Positions 43,165 to 52,265 are shown, counted from the first letter of the stretch. The stretch is 64,000 nt of DNA from Gemmatimonadota bacterium (GCA_040388535.1 JAZKBR010000002.1:900838-964837), one strand, 5' to 3'. Translations and numbers: made by a program. The notes: generated from the sequence alone by a model not told the origin.

Positions 43165-43499
43165 CCGCACCCATCGGCGGAACACCGCGGCCGGCACCAG
43201 GGAGTCCGGAGGCGAAGCTCCGGCACGCGGCCTCGGAGCTCGAGTCGGTCTTCTATGGCCAGCTCTTCCAGGCGATGCGCGACGCGTCGCCCGAGGGCGG
43301 GGCGATCGAGACCTCGTCGGCGGAGAAGATGTTTACCACCATGCTCGACGACAAGATTTCGCGACTCGCCGCAGGGCAGACGAACCGCGGCCTCGCTGAG
43401 GCGATGTACCGGCAGTTGAGCAAGAATCTTCCCGTCGCGACGACCGCGCCAGGGAATCCCCCGTCTGCGGCAGGGAGGCTGGATGTCGGTACTAAGTGA
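43161..43499 (+). CDS. flgJ: Rod-binding protein FlgJ, N-terminal domain only
   Basis: 112 residues. AASELESVFYGQLFQAMRDA, KMFTTMLDDKISRLAA and GLAEAMYRQL match the rod-capping half of FlgJ. The peptidoglycan-hydrolase half of enteric FlgJ is absent, as in many other phyla, so a separate enzyme must open the wall. It overlaps the next gene by 17 bases. Confidence 0.88.
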   Translation: MTAPIGGTPRPAPGSPEAKLRHAASELESVFYGQLFQAMRDASPEGGAIETSSAEKMFTTMLDDKISRLAAGQTNRGLAEAMYRQLSKNLPVATTAPGNPPSAAGRLDVGTK

Positions 43500-43992
43500 C
43501 GCCTCGACCATGGTAAGCGGTGCCGATCTCGTCTCGGCGATGGCCCTCGAAGAGCGCCTCCTGAGCGATCTGCGCAACGCCCTCGCCCGGCAGCGCGAAG
43601 GCGTCTCCGAGGATGACCCGGCCACACTCGATGCCGCCACGCTGATTGTGTCGCGATCGGTGCTGACGCTCGAGCAGGCACGTCGTCGCCGCGAACAGAT
43701 CATGCAGCTGCTCACCGGCGGTGAGCCGGCGACCTACGCGGTGATCGAGGAGTTGACCGCCGAAGTGCCCGACCTCGCCAACGCGCGGCTCACGTTGCGC
43801 AACGAGGCGCAGATGGCGGTGCGCGAACTCGCCCTGAACCAGGCAATTCTCGCGCGGGCCCTCAAGGCAGGCGATGCCTATCTCCAGACGCTCTTCACCT
43901 CGGTCACCGACAGCCCCGCGGAGTACGGTCAACACACTGGCGTGAAGGAACGCCCGACGCCGAGTGGTGTCGTTCTCAACACCAGGGCCTGA
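43483..43992 (+). CDS. flgN: FlgN-type export chaperone
   Basis: 169 residues, mainly helical. ALEERLLSDLRNALARQREG at the start and RLTLRNEAQMAVRELALNQA suit a FlgN-like chaperone for FlgK/FlgL. The gene ends 3 bases before flgK, the usual place for flgN. Sequence support is moderate. Confidence 0.75.
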   Translation: MSVLSDASTMVSGADLVSAMALEERLLSDLRNALARQREGVSEDDPATLDAATLIVSRSVLTLEQARRRREQIMQLLTGGEPATYAVIEELTAEVPDLANARLTLRNEAQMAVRELALNQAILARALKAGDAYLQTLFTSVTDSPAEYGQHTGVKERPTPSGVVLNTRA

Positions 43993-43995
43993 CCC

Positions 43996-45363
43996 ATGTC
44001 TCTGGGCTCCTTGCTCAGCATCGCCAAGTCGGCGCTTCAGACGCAGCAGAGCGCGCTGAATGTGACCGGCCACAACATCGCCAACGCGACGACCCCCGGT
44101 TACACCCGCCAGCGGATCGCCCTTACAGCCGAGACGCCACTGCGGACGCCTCAGGGCACCATCGGTCGCGGCGTTACCGACGAAGGGATCTTCGCCACAC
44201 GGAATCGCTTCCTCGACGCGTCGTATCGTCGCGAGACCGGCGTCTTCCAGCATGCCGACACGCTGCGAGACCTGATGGGCCGCGTAGAGCAGGTCTTCGG
44301 CGAACCATCGGACAACGGGCTCGCGGCATCGATCGATGCCTTCTTCAGTTCGTTCTCCGACCTTGCCAACGATCCTGCCTCACTCTCGGCGCGCGCAGCA
44401 GTCCAGCAGGCAGGCCAGCAGCTGGTACGGCAGATCGGCACCATCGACGGCCGGATCAACGAGGTCAACCAGACCGTCGTCGACACCTTCCGCGATACCG
44501 TGACACAGGTCAACTCGATCGCCCAGCAGGTGGCGACGCTCAACCAGCAGATTGTGGTGGCGGGCGGTCCCAATCGCACCGCGCCGGACCTGCAGGATGC
44601 GCGCGGCAAGTTGCTCGATCAGCTCGCGGGCTACGGTTCGGTGCGGGTCATCGAGCACGACAACGGTTCGGTGGGTGTGGTGTTCGGTGACACGCTGCTC
44701 GTCGATGGCAGTCAGCAGCAGACGCTGGATGTTCGTACTCCGGTCGGGGGCGGCCTCTTCGCTGGCGTCGTCGGCGAAACCCGCAACCTCACACCGATTG
44801 CCGGGTCGCTCGCAGCACTTTCCGAACTCGCCGGGCAGGGGCTGCCGAGCGTGCGCGCCGAACTCGATCGCCTGACGTCGGCACTGGTAACCTCCGTCAA
44901 CGCCATCCACGCCGCGGGTACCACCAATGCCGGCGCGACCAATACCAACTTCTTCGATCCGGCCGGCATCACCGCGAATTCGTTTGCCCTCGCTGCACCG
45001 ATCGCCGCCAACGCTGCGAATATCGTGGCCGGGACCACGGCCGCCTCCGGTGACAACGCCGTTGCGCTGCAGCTGGCCGGCTTGCGGACCACCCCGATTG
45101 CCTCGCTCAACAGCAGCACGGCCGGTGAATTCTACGTGTCGCTGGTCTCGAGCGTCGGCAGCATCGTGCGCGATGCGACCCAGGAATCAGATGCCTCGGA
45201 AGCACTCGCCAACGGCACCGCGACGCGTCGCTCCAGTGCGACCGGCGTGTCGACCGATGAGGAGATGGTTGACCTGATGGTCCACCAGCAGGCATTCGCG
45301 GCAGCATCGCGCCTCGTCAAGGTCGCCGACGACCTGATGCAGACCTTGCTCACGATGGTCTGA
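43996..45363 (+). CDS. flgK: Hook-filament junction protein FlgK (HAP1)
   Basis: 455 residues, shorter than the 547 of enteric FlgK because the middle region is reduced. It begins SLGSLLSIAKSALQTQQSAL with VTGHNIANATTPGYTRQRI. The C-terminal end has GVSTDEEMVDLMVHQQAFAA and ASRLVKVADDLMQTLLTM. It links hook to filament with FlgL. csrA starts 3 bases later. Confidence 0.95.
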   Translation: MSLGSLLSIAKSALQTQQSALNVTGHNIANATTPGYTRQRIALTAETPLRTPQGTIGRGVTDEGIFATRNRFLDASYRRETGVFQHADTLRDLMGRVEQVFGEPSDNGLAASIDAFFSSFSDLANDPASLSARAAVQQAGQQLVRQIGTIDGRINEVNQTVVDTFRDTVTQVNSIAQQVATLNQQIVVAGGPNRTAPDLQDARGKLLDQLAGYGSVRVIEHDNGSVGVVFGDTLLVDGSQQQTLDVRTPVGGGLFAGVVGETRNLTPIAGSLAALSELAGQGLPSVRAELDRLTSALVTSVNAIHAAGTTNAGATNTNFFDPAGITANSFALAAPIAANAANIVAGTTAASGDNAVALQLAGLRTTPIASLNSSTAGEFYVSLVSSVGSIVRDATQESDASEALANGTATRRSSATGVSTDEEMVDLMVHQQAFAAASRLVKVADDLMQTLLTMV

Positions 45364-45366
45364 GCC

Positions 45367-45615
45367 ATGCTGGTCCTGAGCCGAAAGGAAGGCGAGGCGA
45401 TCGTGATCGACGGCAACATCCGTGTGGTGGTGCTATCGAGCGATCGTCGTGGCGTTCGGCTTGGAATCGAGGCACCGACGGAAACCGGGATCCTGCGTGA
45501 GGAACTGGTGGTGCAGGTGGCGTCGGAAAATCAGCGGGCCCGTGCCAGCAATGACGCGTCGGCGTGGGCCGCGCGCGTCCCGCTTCGTTCAGTTCGGGGC
45601 AACCGGCCGGGCTGA
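45367..45615 (+). CDS. csrA: Translational regulator CsrA
   Basis: 82 residues. [39 protein letters not shown] contain the RNA-contacting L4/R6 region and the Arg of ILREEL. The last 20 or so residues are an extension beyond the usual 61-70. It is predicted to bind the fliC leader and be titrated by FliW. It lies directly after flgK, and its 3' end overlaps the end of a convergent kinase gene by 27 bases. Confidence 0.95.
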   Translation: MLVLSRKEGEAIVIDGNIRVVVLSSDRRGVRLGIEAPTETGILREELVVQVASENQRARASNDASAWAARVPLRSVRGNRPG

Positions 45616-46320
45616 AGACTTCCACCGCCGGGTTGCCATCACAAAGCGCGCGCCGCTGGCAGCAACCGTCGGTTGATACTCCAGCGTGCCGCCATTCCCT
45701 TCGGCGAGCAGTCGGGCAACCGCGAGCCCGATGCCGAGGTGATGCCCTCCTTCACGTCGCGCGGCGAAGGGGTGGAAGAGTTTCGGCTGTACCTCGCTCG
45801 CGACTCCCGGACCATCATCCTCGACAATCAGCGATACCACGCCGTCGCTCACACTGGCGCTGATCGCGATCCGCCCGGTATCGCGGCCAGCCATCGCGTC
45901 GAACGAATTCAGCAGCACCGCAAAAAGCGCTTCGGCGAGATCGGCTGCCACCGCGTGGATCGGCGGCAGCGTGCGGGGCACGTTGACCTCGAATTCCACT
46001 CGTGGCCCGGTGCGCCGCCGCGCGAAGATCGCCACCACCGGCTCGACGACATCGGCGAGGGCGACCGGCCCTGGCCGCCCAGAACCAGGGGACGCAAACG
46101 ACTCCATGGCGCCGATCTGCCGCATGATGGTGGAGTGCGCGCTCGAGAGCCCCTCGCTCATCGCGGACGTAAAGGATGGATCGTATTGCAGGGATTGGTG
46201 CACCATGCCGACCATCTGGGCGGCATTGCGGAGGTCGTGGCCGACGCCCCGGGCGATCACCTCAGCCATCTTCGCGCGGTGGGCGGCGCGGAGCAGTTCC
46301 TGTTGATTGAGCATCTGCAC
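45589..46320 (-). CDS. Soluble histidine kinase without sensor domain (FlgS/FlrB-like candidate)
   Basis: 243 residues with no membrane helix. An H-box [15 protein letters not shown] carries the phosphoacceptor His. The ATPase domain shows the N-box [10 protein letters not shown]1 EDDGPGV and G2 [16 protein letters not shown]. It starts from a GTG (46320) or ATG (46314), about 20 bases after the degenerate response regulator. It is the last gene of the motA operon. As the only complete histidine kinase in the cluster, it is the natural partner for the NtrC-type regulator at 16688; that pairing is inference. A PAS sensor, usual in FleS/FlrB, is missing. Confidence 0.8.
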   Translation of the reverse strand: MQMLNQQELLRAAHRAKMAEVIARGVGHDLRNAAQMVGMVHQSLQYDPSFTSAMSEGLSSAHSTIMRQIGAMESFASPGSGRPGPVALADVVEPVVAIFARRRTGPRVEFEVNVPRTLPPIHAVAADLAEALFAVLLNSFDAMAGRDTGRIAISASVSDGVVSLIVEDDGPGVASEVQPKLFHPFAARREGGHHLGIGLAVARLLAEGNGGTLEYQPTVAASGARFVMATRRWKSSARPVAPN

Positions 46321-46340
46321 ACAATCCAGGAAGAGGGTGA

Positions 46341-47504
46341 CTAACGCCCGCTGGACAGAATGATGACTCCGTGCACGATCGGGTCAATGGCGTCGCGCCG
46401 GCGGATCAGTTGAAGGCTCTGGCTGGTCAGGACCGCCCCCGCCGAAAGCAGCTTGACCCCCGATGCCGTATGAAGATCGGCCGCCAGGATCATCCCCTCG
46501 CACAGGTCTGGAACCTGAACATGACTCCCTTCCGGCCGCAGGGTCCCGCTCTCCTCAGCCGCTACAAGCACATCCAGTGCCGCAATGACCGCCGGATCGT
46601 ACCGAGTGCCGCTCTGGATGCTCAGAGCCATCGCCGCCGTGGCGAGCGAGGCATCCCCTTCCCGGGCGTGTTCCCGGACCGCAGAGAGCAGATCCACCAC
46701 CACGCGGAGCAATCGGGCCCGGAGCGGGATCTGGCCACGCTGGAGGTCAGCGGGGGTCCCGGTACCATCCCAGTTGGCCCCCATCGCCTCTACCAGATGC
46801 GCAGCGCCGCGGAAAACCTCGACTTGCCTCAGCAACACTGCCGACGCCATCAGGGTTCGCCCCGTCGGAGCGCCCTCACCCGGACGTCCGCGCCCCGGCG
46901 CAACGATCCGCCCTAGTTCGTGCAGGCGTGCGGCAAGCACCATATCCTCGAGCAGGTGCTCCTCAACCCCGAACTCCCGTGCCAGGATCAGCGCCGCGGC
47001 GGCGACTTCGTTCCCTCGCTCCTCCGAACCGGGGGCGGCCGAGTCGAGCGTATGGACGAGCAGTTCCTGAACCTGGCGCACACTCTCCATCGCGTAGCGC
47101 CCGCCAGACGCAGGCTCCGATCGGGTCCGATGTGCAGCGACCACGGCGCGGACGCAACCGGAGAACTCCCCGGCATCGACCGGATTCTGGAGCAGGGCCG
47201 CGGCGCCGAGGCCCCACGCCCGCTTCCGGGACTCGGCGTCAAGGTTGTCCGCGAGCAGGACGAGCGGGATGCCGAGCAGGGTCGGGTCGCCGTTGATCAT
47301 CTCGCTCAGCGCCGTCGCCAGTGGCCCGATGTCCAGCATGCTGGCGACCAGAGCCTCGGGCGCGAGGTCGCCGACCCGGAGCCGCGCTTCGTCGGCCGAG
47401 CCGACCTCGACCACAACGAACCCGCCGTGGCGGGTCAGGATCATGCCAAGTTCGGAGCGTTCGGCTGCGTTGTCGCCCACCAGCAGGACGATGCCGGCGT
47501 TCAC
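46341..47504 (-). CDS. Degenerate receiver plus degenerate HD-GYP protein in the mot operon
   Basis: 387 residues. The first ~120 have the receiver fold, but the phosphoacceptor position reads LVASMLDIG and the usual acidic pair is reduced to GDN. The second part aligns with HD-GYP domains: AARLHELGRIV stands where HDIGK is expected, and NWDGTGTPADLQRGQIPLRA stands for HHERxDGxGYPxGL..G..IPL.A. Most metal ligands are lost, so hydrolysis of c-di-GMP is unlikely; binding or scaffolding is possible. The GTG start overlaps the motB stop. A 7TM or sensor part is absent. Confidence 0.7.
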   Translation of the reverse strand: MNAGIVLLVGDNAAERSELGMILTRHGGFVVVEVGSADEARLRVGDLAPEALVASMLDIGPLATALSEMINGDPTLLGIPLVLLADNLDAESRKRAWGLGAAALLQNPVDAGEFSGCVRAVVAAHRTRSEPASGGRYAMESVRQVQELLVHTLDSAAPGSEERGNEVAAAALILAREFGVEEHLLEDMVLAARLHELGRIVAPGRGRPGEGAPTGRTLMASAVLLRQVEVFRGAAHLVEAMGANWDGTGTPADLQRGQIPLRARLLRVVVDLLSAVREHAREGDASLATAAMALSIQSGTRYDPAVIAALDVLVAAEESGTLRPEGSHVQVPDLCEGMILAADLHTASGVKLLSAGAVLTSQSLQLIRRRDAIDPIVHGVIILSSGR

Positions 47505-48340
47505 TCCGGCCTCCGCCCCGCCGCCTGGCTGTCCGGTTTCGGCGCCGTGGTGGTGGCAGCGGGGATCTCGCCGACCTTCGGCACCTGCACCAGAATGGTC
47601 ACTCTACGATTCTGCGGCGCCGACGGATCTGTCGGAATCCGCGGCTCACGATCGGCCAGCCCGCGGACGGCTGTGACTTTTTCGCCGTCGTATCCCCCGA
47701 GGATCAGCGCCCGCCGGGCGGAGTTGGCGCGGTCGGCACTCAGCTCCCAGTTGGTGTAGCCCTTGCCCGCAGCAAAAGGGTGCGAGTCGGTGTGGCCCTC
47801 GATGATGACCGGATATCCCACCCGCTCAAGCACCGTGCCGATCGAGGTGAAGAGCTGCTGCGCCTTCGGGAAAAGCGTCGCGCTGCCGCTCGCAAAGAAG
47901 ACATCGGTCGAATCCTCGAGCAGCGAGATCCGCAGCCCCTCATCGGTGACCTCGATCACCACGTGCTGACTCAATCCCGCCGACGCGAGCGAATCCGGCA
48001 GCGATTCCTTGATCTGCTGGCTCAGCTGCAGCAACTCGTCGTGCCGACCGTCGGCCGGCTTGGCCTGGATCTGCGCCCGGGTCGGTGTCATCGGTTGCCC
48101 TTCACCCGGAATCATCGACGCGCCCGACTCATTGCTGCGGCCGAGCGGATCCTGGAAATAGCCCGCGATCGAGGAGCGGATCTCGGAGCTCTGCGTGACC
48201 AGCCAGAGCACCAGGAAGAGCGCCATCATCGCGGTCATGAAGTCGGCAAACGCCACCTTCCACGCGCCGCCGTGGTGGCCGCCGCCCTTCTTCACGATCT
48301 TCCGGATGATGATGATGGGTTGTTCACGATCGGTCTTCAT
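47501..48340 (-). CDS. motB: Flagellar stator protein MotB
   Basis: 279 residues from the ATG at 48340 (overlapping the motA stop). The N-terminal KVAFADFMTAMMALFLVLWL contains the proton-binding Asp. The C-terminal OmpA-like peptidoglycan-binding domain has VIIEGHTDSHPF, NWELSADRANSARRAL and NRRVTILV. It anchors the stator to the wall and carries the ion channel with MotA. The frame is open a further 10 codons upstream, inside motA. Confidence 0.95.
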   Translation of the reverse strand: MKTDREQPIIIIRKIVKKGGGHHGGAWKVAFADFMTAMMALFLVLWLVTQSSEIRSSIAGYFQDPLGRSNESGASMIPGEGQPMTPTRAQIQAKPADGRHDELLQLSQQIKESLPDSLASAGLSQHVVIEVTDEGLRISLLEDSTDVFFASGSATLFPKAQQLFTSIGTVLERVGYPVIIEGHTDSHPFAAGKGYTNWELSADRANSARRALILGGYDGEKVTAVRGLADREPRIPTDPSAPQNRRVTILVQVPKVGEIPAATTTAPKPDSQAAGRRPE

Positions 48341-49206
48341 GCCGCCTTCTCCAGGCGGGTCGACTTGCACGCCGCTTCCATTTCGAGGAACGTCGGCCGG
48401 GTGTCTGCACTGATCGCCTTGCGCGCGAACTCGGCCGCCACGATCGGCGGCAGGTTCTTCGCGAAGGCGATGGTGCCGGCCTTGAGAACGAGGTAGAGCT
48501 GGGCTTCTTCCTGGTTGCGTGCCTCGAGGTTCGAGGCAATCGGCGCAATGAAGCCGTAGGAGAGCAGGATGCCGAGGAAGGTGCCCACGAGCGCCGAGGC
48601 GACGTGATGACCAATCTCGCCGATCGGTCCGCCAATGCTCTGCATCGTCACCACGATGCCGAGCACCGCCGCGACGATACCGATGCCGGGGAGCGAATCG
48701 GCCACCCGGGTCAGTGCCGCGACCATCTGGTGGTCGGCTTCGTGATGTACGTCAATTTCCATTTCCAGCATCGCTTCGAGGTCGTGAGCCGGCACGCTGC
48801 CCACGAGCACTGTGCGCAACGCATCGCAGAGAAACTCCACCGCGTGATGGTTGCCACTCAGCGACGGATAGCGCTTGAAGATGCTGCTCTTCTCGGGCTC
48901 CTCGATGTGCGATTCGATCGCGATCAGGCCGTCGCGGCGGGCGACCTGGAAGAGCTCGAACAGCGCCTTCAGGACATCAACAAAGTACTCCCGCGTCACG
49001 ATGCTCGGTTTGAAGACTCCGGGGAGCTTCTTCACCAGCGCCTTGAGGACCGGCTGGGGCGTCGACACCAGCACGGTTCCGATCGCCGTTCCGCAGATCA
49101 CGACCCATTCGGACCAGGCCAGCAGCACGGCCATTGGCCCGCCGGCCATGGCGAATCCGCCAAGGACGGAGACAATGACGACTAGCAGACCAATGATCGC
49201 GAACAC
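48337..49206 (-). CDS. motA: Flagellar stator protein MotA
   Basis: 289 residues from a GTG with GGAGG upstream. Four membrane helices are visible: an N-terminal pair and a C-terminal pair with VADSLPGIGIVAAVLGIVVT and ASALVGTFLGILLSYGFIAP. The cytoplasmic loop between them has conserved charges (Arg/Glu) for FliG contact. A sigma-28-like promoter lies upstream, making motAB a late operon. Confidence 0.96.
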   Translation of the reverse strand: MFAIIGLLVVIVSVLGGFAMAGGPMAVLLAWSEWVVICGTAIGTVLVSTPQPVLKALVKKLPGVFKPSIVTREYFVDVLKALFELFQVARRDGLIAIESHIEEPEKSSIFKRYPSLSGNHHAVEFLCDALRTVLVGSVPAHDLEAMLEMEIDVHHEADHQMVAALTRVADSLPGIGIVAAVLGIVVTMQSIGGPIGEIGHHVASALVGTFLGILLSYGFIAPIASNLEARNQEEAQLYLVLKAGTIAFAKNLPPIVAAEFARKAISADTRPTFLEMEAACKSTRLEKAA

Positions 49207-49244
49207 TCGTGTTCTCCCTCCAGGAGAGGATTCAGGTGAGTTGG

Positions 49245-49272
49245 TTATCGGTCCGGCGGGCCTCCGACTTCA
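49245..49272 (-). promoter_or_regulatory. Putative sigma-28 promoter of motA-motB
   Basis: Minus strand -10 ACCGATAA (49252-49245) is identical to those of fliC and flgM. The -35 is GAAG at 15-base or TGAA at 16-base spacing (49272-49268), a weaker fit. It lies about 39 bases before the motA GTG. Confidence 0.65.
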
Positions 49273-49391
49273 CTCGGGGCGGTCCGAAGCGCCTTTTCGG
49301 CCGGTCGGGGCGGGCGGCGGGGGGCGATTGTCATCCCCCCGTCATCGATTTGAGGGGGTCCCCGTCACGATCGCGCGGTATCTTCTTTCCC

Positions 49392-50462
49392 ATGCGTACT
49401 CGACTCCCGCTCCTCCTGGTCGTGCTCGCGCTGGCCTGCAGCGAGCCACCCCCGCCGGCTCCTGTCATCTCGGTCGCCGCCACTCCCGACACCCTTATCG
49501 TCTCGGCGGTCAATCTGTCGGCCGCCGCCCCGCGCTCGGACCAGCGGTGGGTGGTCCTCGCGACCGAGGAAGCCGAGCTCCGGATCGCCGACTTCACGGC
49601 CCATTCGGTCACGCCTTTTCCAGGTATCACCACGGTCGAGGTGCCGCACCCCTCGGTGCTGCTCGGGATCGGTGACACCGTGATCGTGGGCGACTGGGGG
49701 CTGCGGCGCTTCACCGCCTGGCTCCCCGGATCGGCGCGGCTCGAGGCGTGGCCAGTGCCCGATGCCCTGCACGGGGCCTTCCCCCGGGCGCGAGATGCGG
49801 CGGGTCAGTGGTATTTCGAAGTACCCCCCGAGGCGAAGCGCGATGGAGTGGGCCTCAAGGACAGCGCCGCGGTGGTGCGTGCCGATGCCCAGTTGACCCG
49901 CTTCGATACCATTGCACGGCTGGCTCCCCCCGACCTCGCTTCGGTCGATGGCGCCAACGGCCCGCGCTACGAGCGACGCAACCTCGGCGGGCAGGACCTC
50001 TGGGGAGTGGGGCGTGACGGGACGCTCTGGATCGCGCGCGTCTTCCAGAACCGGATCGAATGGCGCCGGCCGAATGCCACCAAGCCGCTCACCGGCCCGC
50101 CAATGCAGGACCCGATCCTGCCGATTCAGGAGATGGATCGCCAGATTTTCATTCGGCGCTTCCCGGAAGATCAGCGGGAAGCCGCGCGGCGACTGCCGTT
50201 TACCGCCATCAAGCCGCCGTTTGAGGCCGCCTATCAGACCCCCGATCAGCGCGTCTGGCTCTTCAAGAGTGCCGTCGCGCTCGATTCGGTGCGGACCTTC
50301 CAGGTGGTCGACAGCAGCGGGGTGCGGGTCGTGGTGAAGGTGCCGAGCCGCGGCAGCGCACTCGGCGTGACCAGCACGCACATCCTGATGGGAGAGGAAT
50401 TTCCCGGCGGGATTCGCCTGCTCCGCTACGCAGTGCCGGAGCAGGCGAAGGCGAAACCTTAG
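49392..50462 (+). CDS. Predicted lipoprotein of unknown function
   Basis: 356 residues from the ATG at 49392. The signal peptide ends LLVVLALACS, a lipobox with the modified Cys at about residue 17. The rest is beta-rich with repeated short strands (HSVTPFPGITTVEVPHPSVL, TVIVGDWGLRRFTAWL), suggestive of a beta-propeller such as NHL/6-bladed folds. The frame is open back to 49209 but lacks a signal sequence there. The stop overlaps the convergent gene by four bases. I do not recognise a function. Confidence 0.72.
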   Translation: MRTRLPLLLVVLALACSEPPPPAPVISVAATPDTLIVSAVNLSAAAPRSDQRWVVLATEEAELRIADFTAHSVTPFPGITTVEVPHPSVLLGIGDTVIVGDWGLRRFTAWLPGSARLEAWPVPDALHGAFPRARDAAGQWYFEVPPEAKRDGVGLKDSAAVVRADAQLTRFDTIARLAPPDLASVDGANGPRYERRNLGGQDLWGVGRDGTLWIARVFQNRIEWRRPNATKPLTGPPMQDPILPIQEMDRQIFIRRFPEDQREAARRLPFTAIKPPFEAAYQTPDQRVWLFKSAVALDSVRTFQVVDSSGVRVVVKVPSRGSALGVTSTHILMGEEFPGGIRLLRYAVPEQAKAKP

Positions 50463-51184
50463 TCGAGCAGCGGTTCTTCCTTCGATTCCTCGGTCTGTTC
50501 ATCAGGGAGCGTCTCCGGCTTGCGGCGGCGCTCCCTGTTGCGATCGTACCACCGACGCGTGATTTCGCCGGCCAGATGGGTGTTGCCGAGTCCGAAGGCG
50601 AGACCCACGGCGAGCGCCACGGCACCGAGGATCAGTGTGAAGGCCGCGGTGACGATCTCTTCTCCAACTCCTAGCTGCTGCAGCGCCATGAAGATGGCGA
50701 TCACCACCACCGAGCCCTTGGCCACCTTGGCGAGGGTTGGCACGCCCTCGACGTTACCGGCCGATGCCAGAATCAGCCCTCGCACGAACTCGCCGACCAC
50801 CATCCCGAGGATCACGATCACGATGGCGCTGATCAGCGTCGGGATGAAGGAGATCATGATCCCGAACATCTCGTTGATGCTCTCGAGGCCGAGGGCGGCC
50901 GACGCGAGCAGGATCACGATCAGCATCACCAGCCAGAAGAGCAGCTTGCCAACCGCGTGAACCGGATCGAGCTGCGCGCCGGTCCGATCCACCACTTCGC
51001 GGAACCCCCCCGCTTCGGCCATCCGGTTGAAGTCGAGGCGCTTGAGGGTCGCGTCGACCCACTTCTCGATCTGCCGGGCCACGAAATAGCCGGCGATCAT
51101 GATGAGTGCGGCGATGAGGAGCGCCGGAATGACGTGCCAGAGCTGGTCGGCACCGGCCTGCAGGCGTTCACTGAGCTGGTTCAC
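50459..51184 (-). CDS. Membrane protein with MscS-type TM helices (CmpX-like)
   Basis: 241 residues with about five membrane helices: ALLIAALIMIAGYFVARQIE, LLFWLVMLIVILLASAALGL, LISAIVIVILGMVVGEFVRG and a C-terminal glycine/alanine helix LGAVALAVGLAFGLGN. The repeated conserved TM_helix units (PF05552-like) are found in CmpX and small mechanosensitive-channel relatives. No soluble MscS beta domain follows; a charged tail ends the protein. The GTG start overlaps the stop of the upstream dehydrogenase. Confidence 0.75.
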   Translation of the reverse strand: MNQLSERLQAGADQLWHVIPALLIAALIMIAGYFVARQIEKWVDATLKRLDFNRMAEAGGFREVVDRTGAQLDPVHAVGKLLFWLVMLIVILLASAALGLESINEMFGIMISFIPTLISAIVIVILGMVVGEFVRGLILASAGNVEGVPTLAKVAKGSVVVIAIFMALQQLGVGEEIVTAAFTLILGAVALAVGLAFGLGNTHLAGEITRRWYDRNRERRRKPETLPDEQTEESKEEPLLD

Positions 51185-52221
51185 GAGGAAACCTCGAGCA
51201 CGAGTTTGCCGAAATGTTCTGCCGCAGCAAGGCGTCGATACGCCTCGCTCCCGTCGGCGAGCGGGAGTACGGCATCAATCACCGGTCGCAACAATCCGCG
51301 CTCACCCAGGGCAACGACCTCGGCGAACTCCCGGGGGGTGCCCATCGTGGAACCGAGCAACGACCACTGAAACCAGAAGAGCCGGCGGAGGTCGAGGGCG
51401 ACATCGTGCCCCGCCGTCGCTCCGCAGGTGACCAGGCGACCGCCGGGTCGCAGCGCCCGCAGCGACTTCCCCCAGGTCGCGCTGCCGACCGAATCCACAA
51501 TGACGTCGGCGCCGTGACCAAAGTGTCCCTTCACCGCGGTCGCGACATCGGCATTTTCGCGATGATCAACGAGGAGCTCAGCCCCGAAAGCCTTGGCCCG
51601 CGCCAGTTTGTCGGGGTTTCCCGAGGTGACGGCAACGCGGGCGCCGAGGTGCCGGGCGATCTGCAGCGCGGCGAGCGCCACGCCGCCGCCGATGCCCCAG
51701 ATCAGCACCGTCTCGTCGGAGGCGAGTCGCGCCCGGGTGGTCAGCATTCGCCAGGCGGTGAGCGTCGCGAGCGGGAAAGCCGCCGCCTCGGCCCAGCTCC
51801 ACTCGCCCCGGATCGGCATCACGACGCGTCCCGGCACGACCACTTCTTCGGCGGCACTGCCGCTGCGATGCTCACCCTGCACGCCGAACTGCCGACAGAA
51901 GACATCATCGCCGGTGCGGCACGCATCGCATTCGCCGCAGCCCCACCCCGGATTGATCATCACCCGATCACCAACGGCAAGGTGCGTGACTGCCGCACCA
52001 ATTTCGAGTACGACGCCAGCGCCGTCACACCCCACCACGTGCGGAAAGTCCGGCACCGGAATCCCCGGCAACCCGCGCGCCACCCAGAGATCCAGGTGAT
52101 TGAGGGCCACCGCCCGGATCCCGATTCGCACCTCGCCAGCGTGTCGCAGCGGGGGTGACGGGAGCTCGAGCAGCGCCAGGTTTTCGGGTCCGCCGGTGGC
52201 GGTCAAGCAGAGTGCGCGCAT
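51181..52221 (-). CDS. Zinc-dependent medium-chain alcohol dehydrogenase / quinone oxidoreductase
   Basis: 346 residues from the ATG at 52221. The structural zinc site is GWGCGECDACRTGDDVFC (four Cys). HVVGCDGAGVV replaces the more usual GHE motif near the active site. The Rossmann fold shows LIWGIGGGVALAALQIAR. Substrate is unknown; an alcohol or enone with NAD(P)H is typical of the family. The open frame upstream to 52338 runs into the promoter region of the divergent histone-like gene. A TATAAT lies on this strand at 52272-52267. Confidence 0.88.
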   Translation of the reverse strand: MRALCLTATGGPENLALLELPSPPLRHAGEVRIGIRAVALNHLDLWVARGLPGIPVPDFPHVVGCDGAGVVLEIGAAVTHLAVGDRVMINPGWGCGECDACRTGDDVFCRQFGVQGEHRSGSAAEEVVVPGRVVMPIRGEWSWAEAAAFPLATLTAWRMLTTRARLASDETVLIWGIGGGVALAALQIARHLGARVAVTSGNPDKLARAKAFGAELLVDHRENADVATAVKGHFGHGADVIVDSVGSATWGKSLRALRPGGRLVTCGATAGHDVALDLRRLFWFQWSLLGSTMGTPREFAEVVALGERGLLRPVIDAVLPLADGSEAYRRLAAAEHFGKLVLEVSS

Positions 52222-52265
52222 CTGGTCTCGTGGACACCTTGCACAAGCGACGAAGGGACGCGACA

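Noticed and set aside
43161-43499. flgJ as a truncated pseudogene
   Set aside because: Many bacteria outside the enterics encode only the rod-binding half. The frame is intact and coupled to its neighbours.
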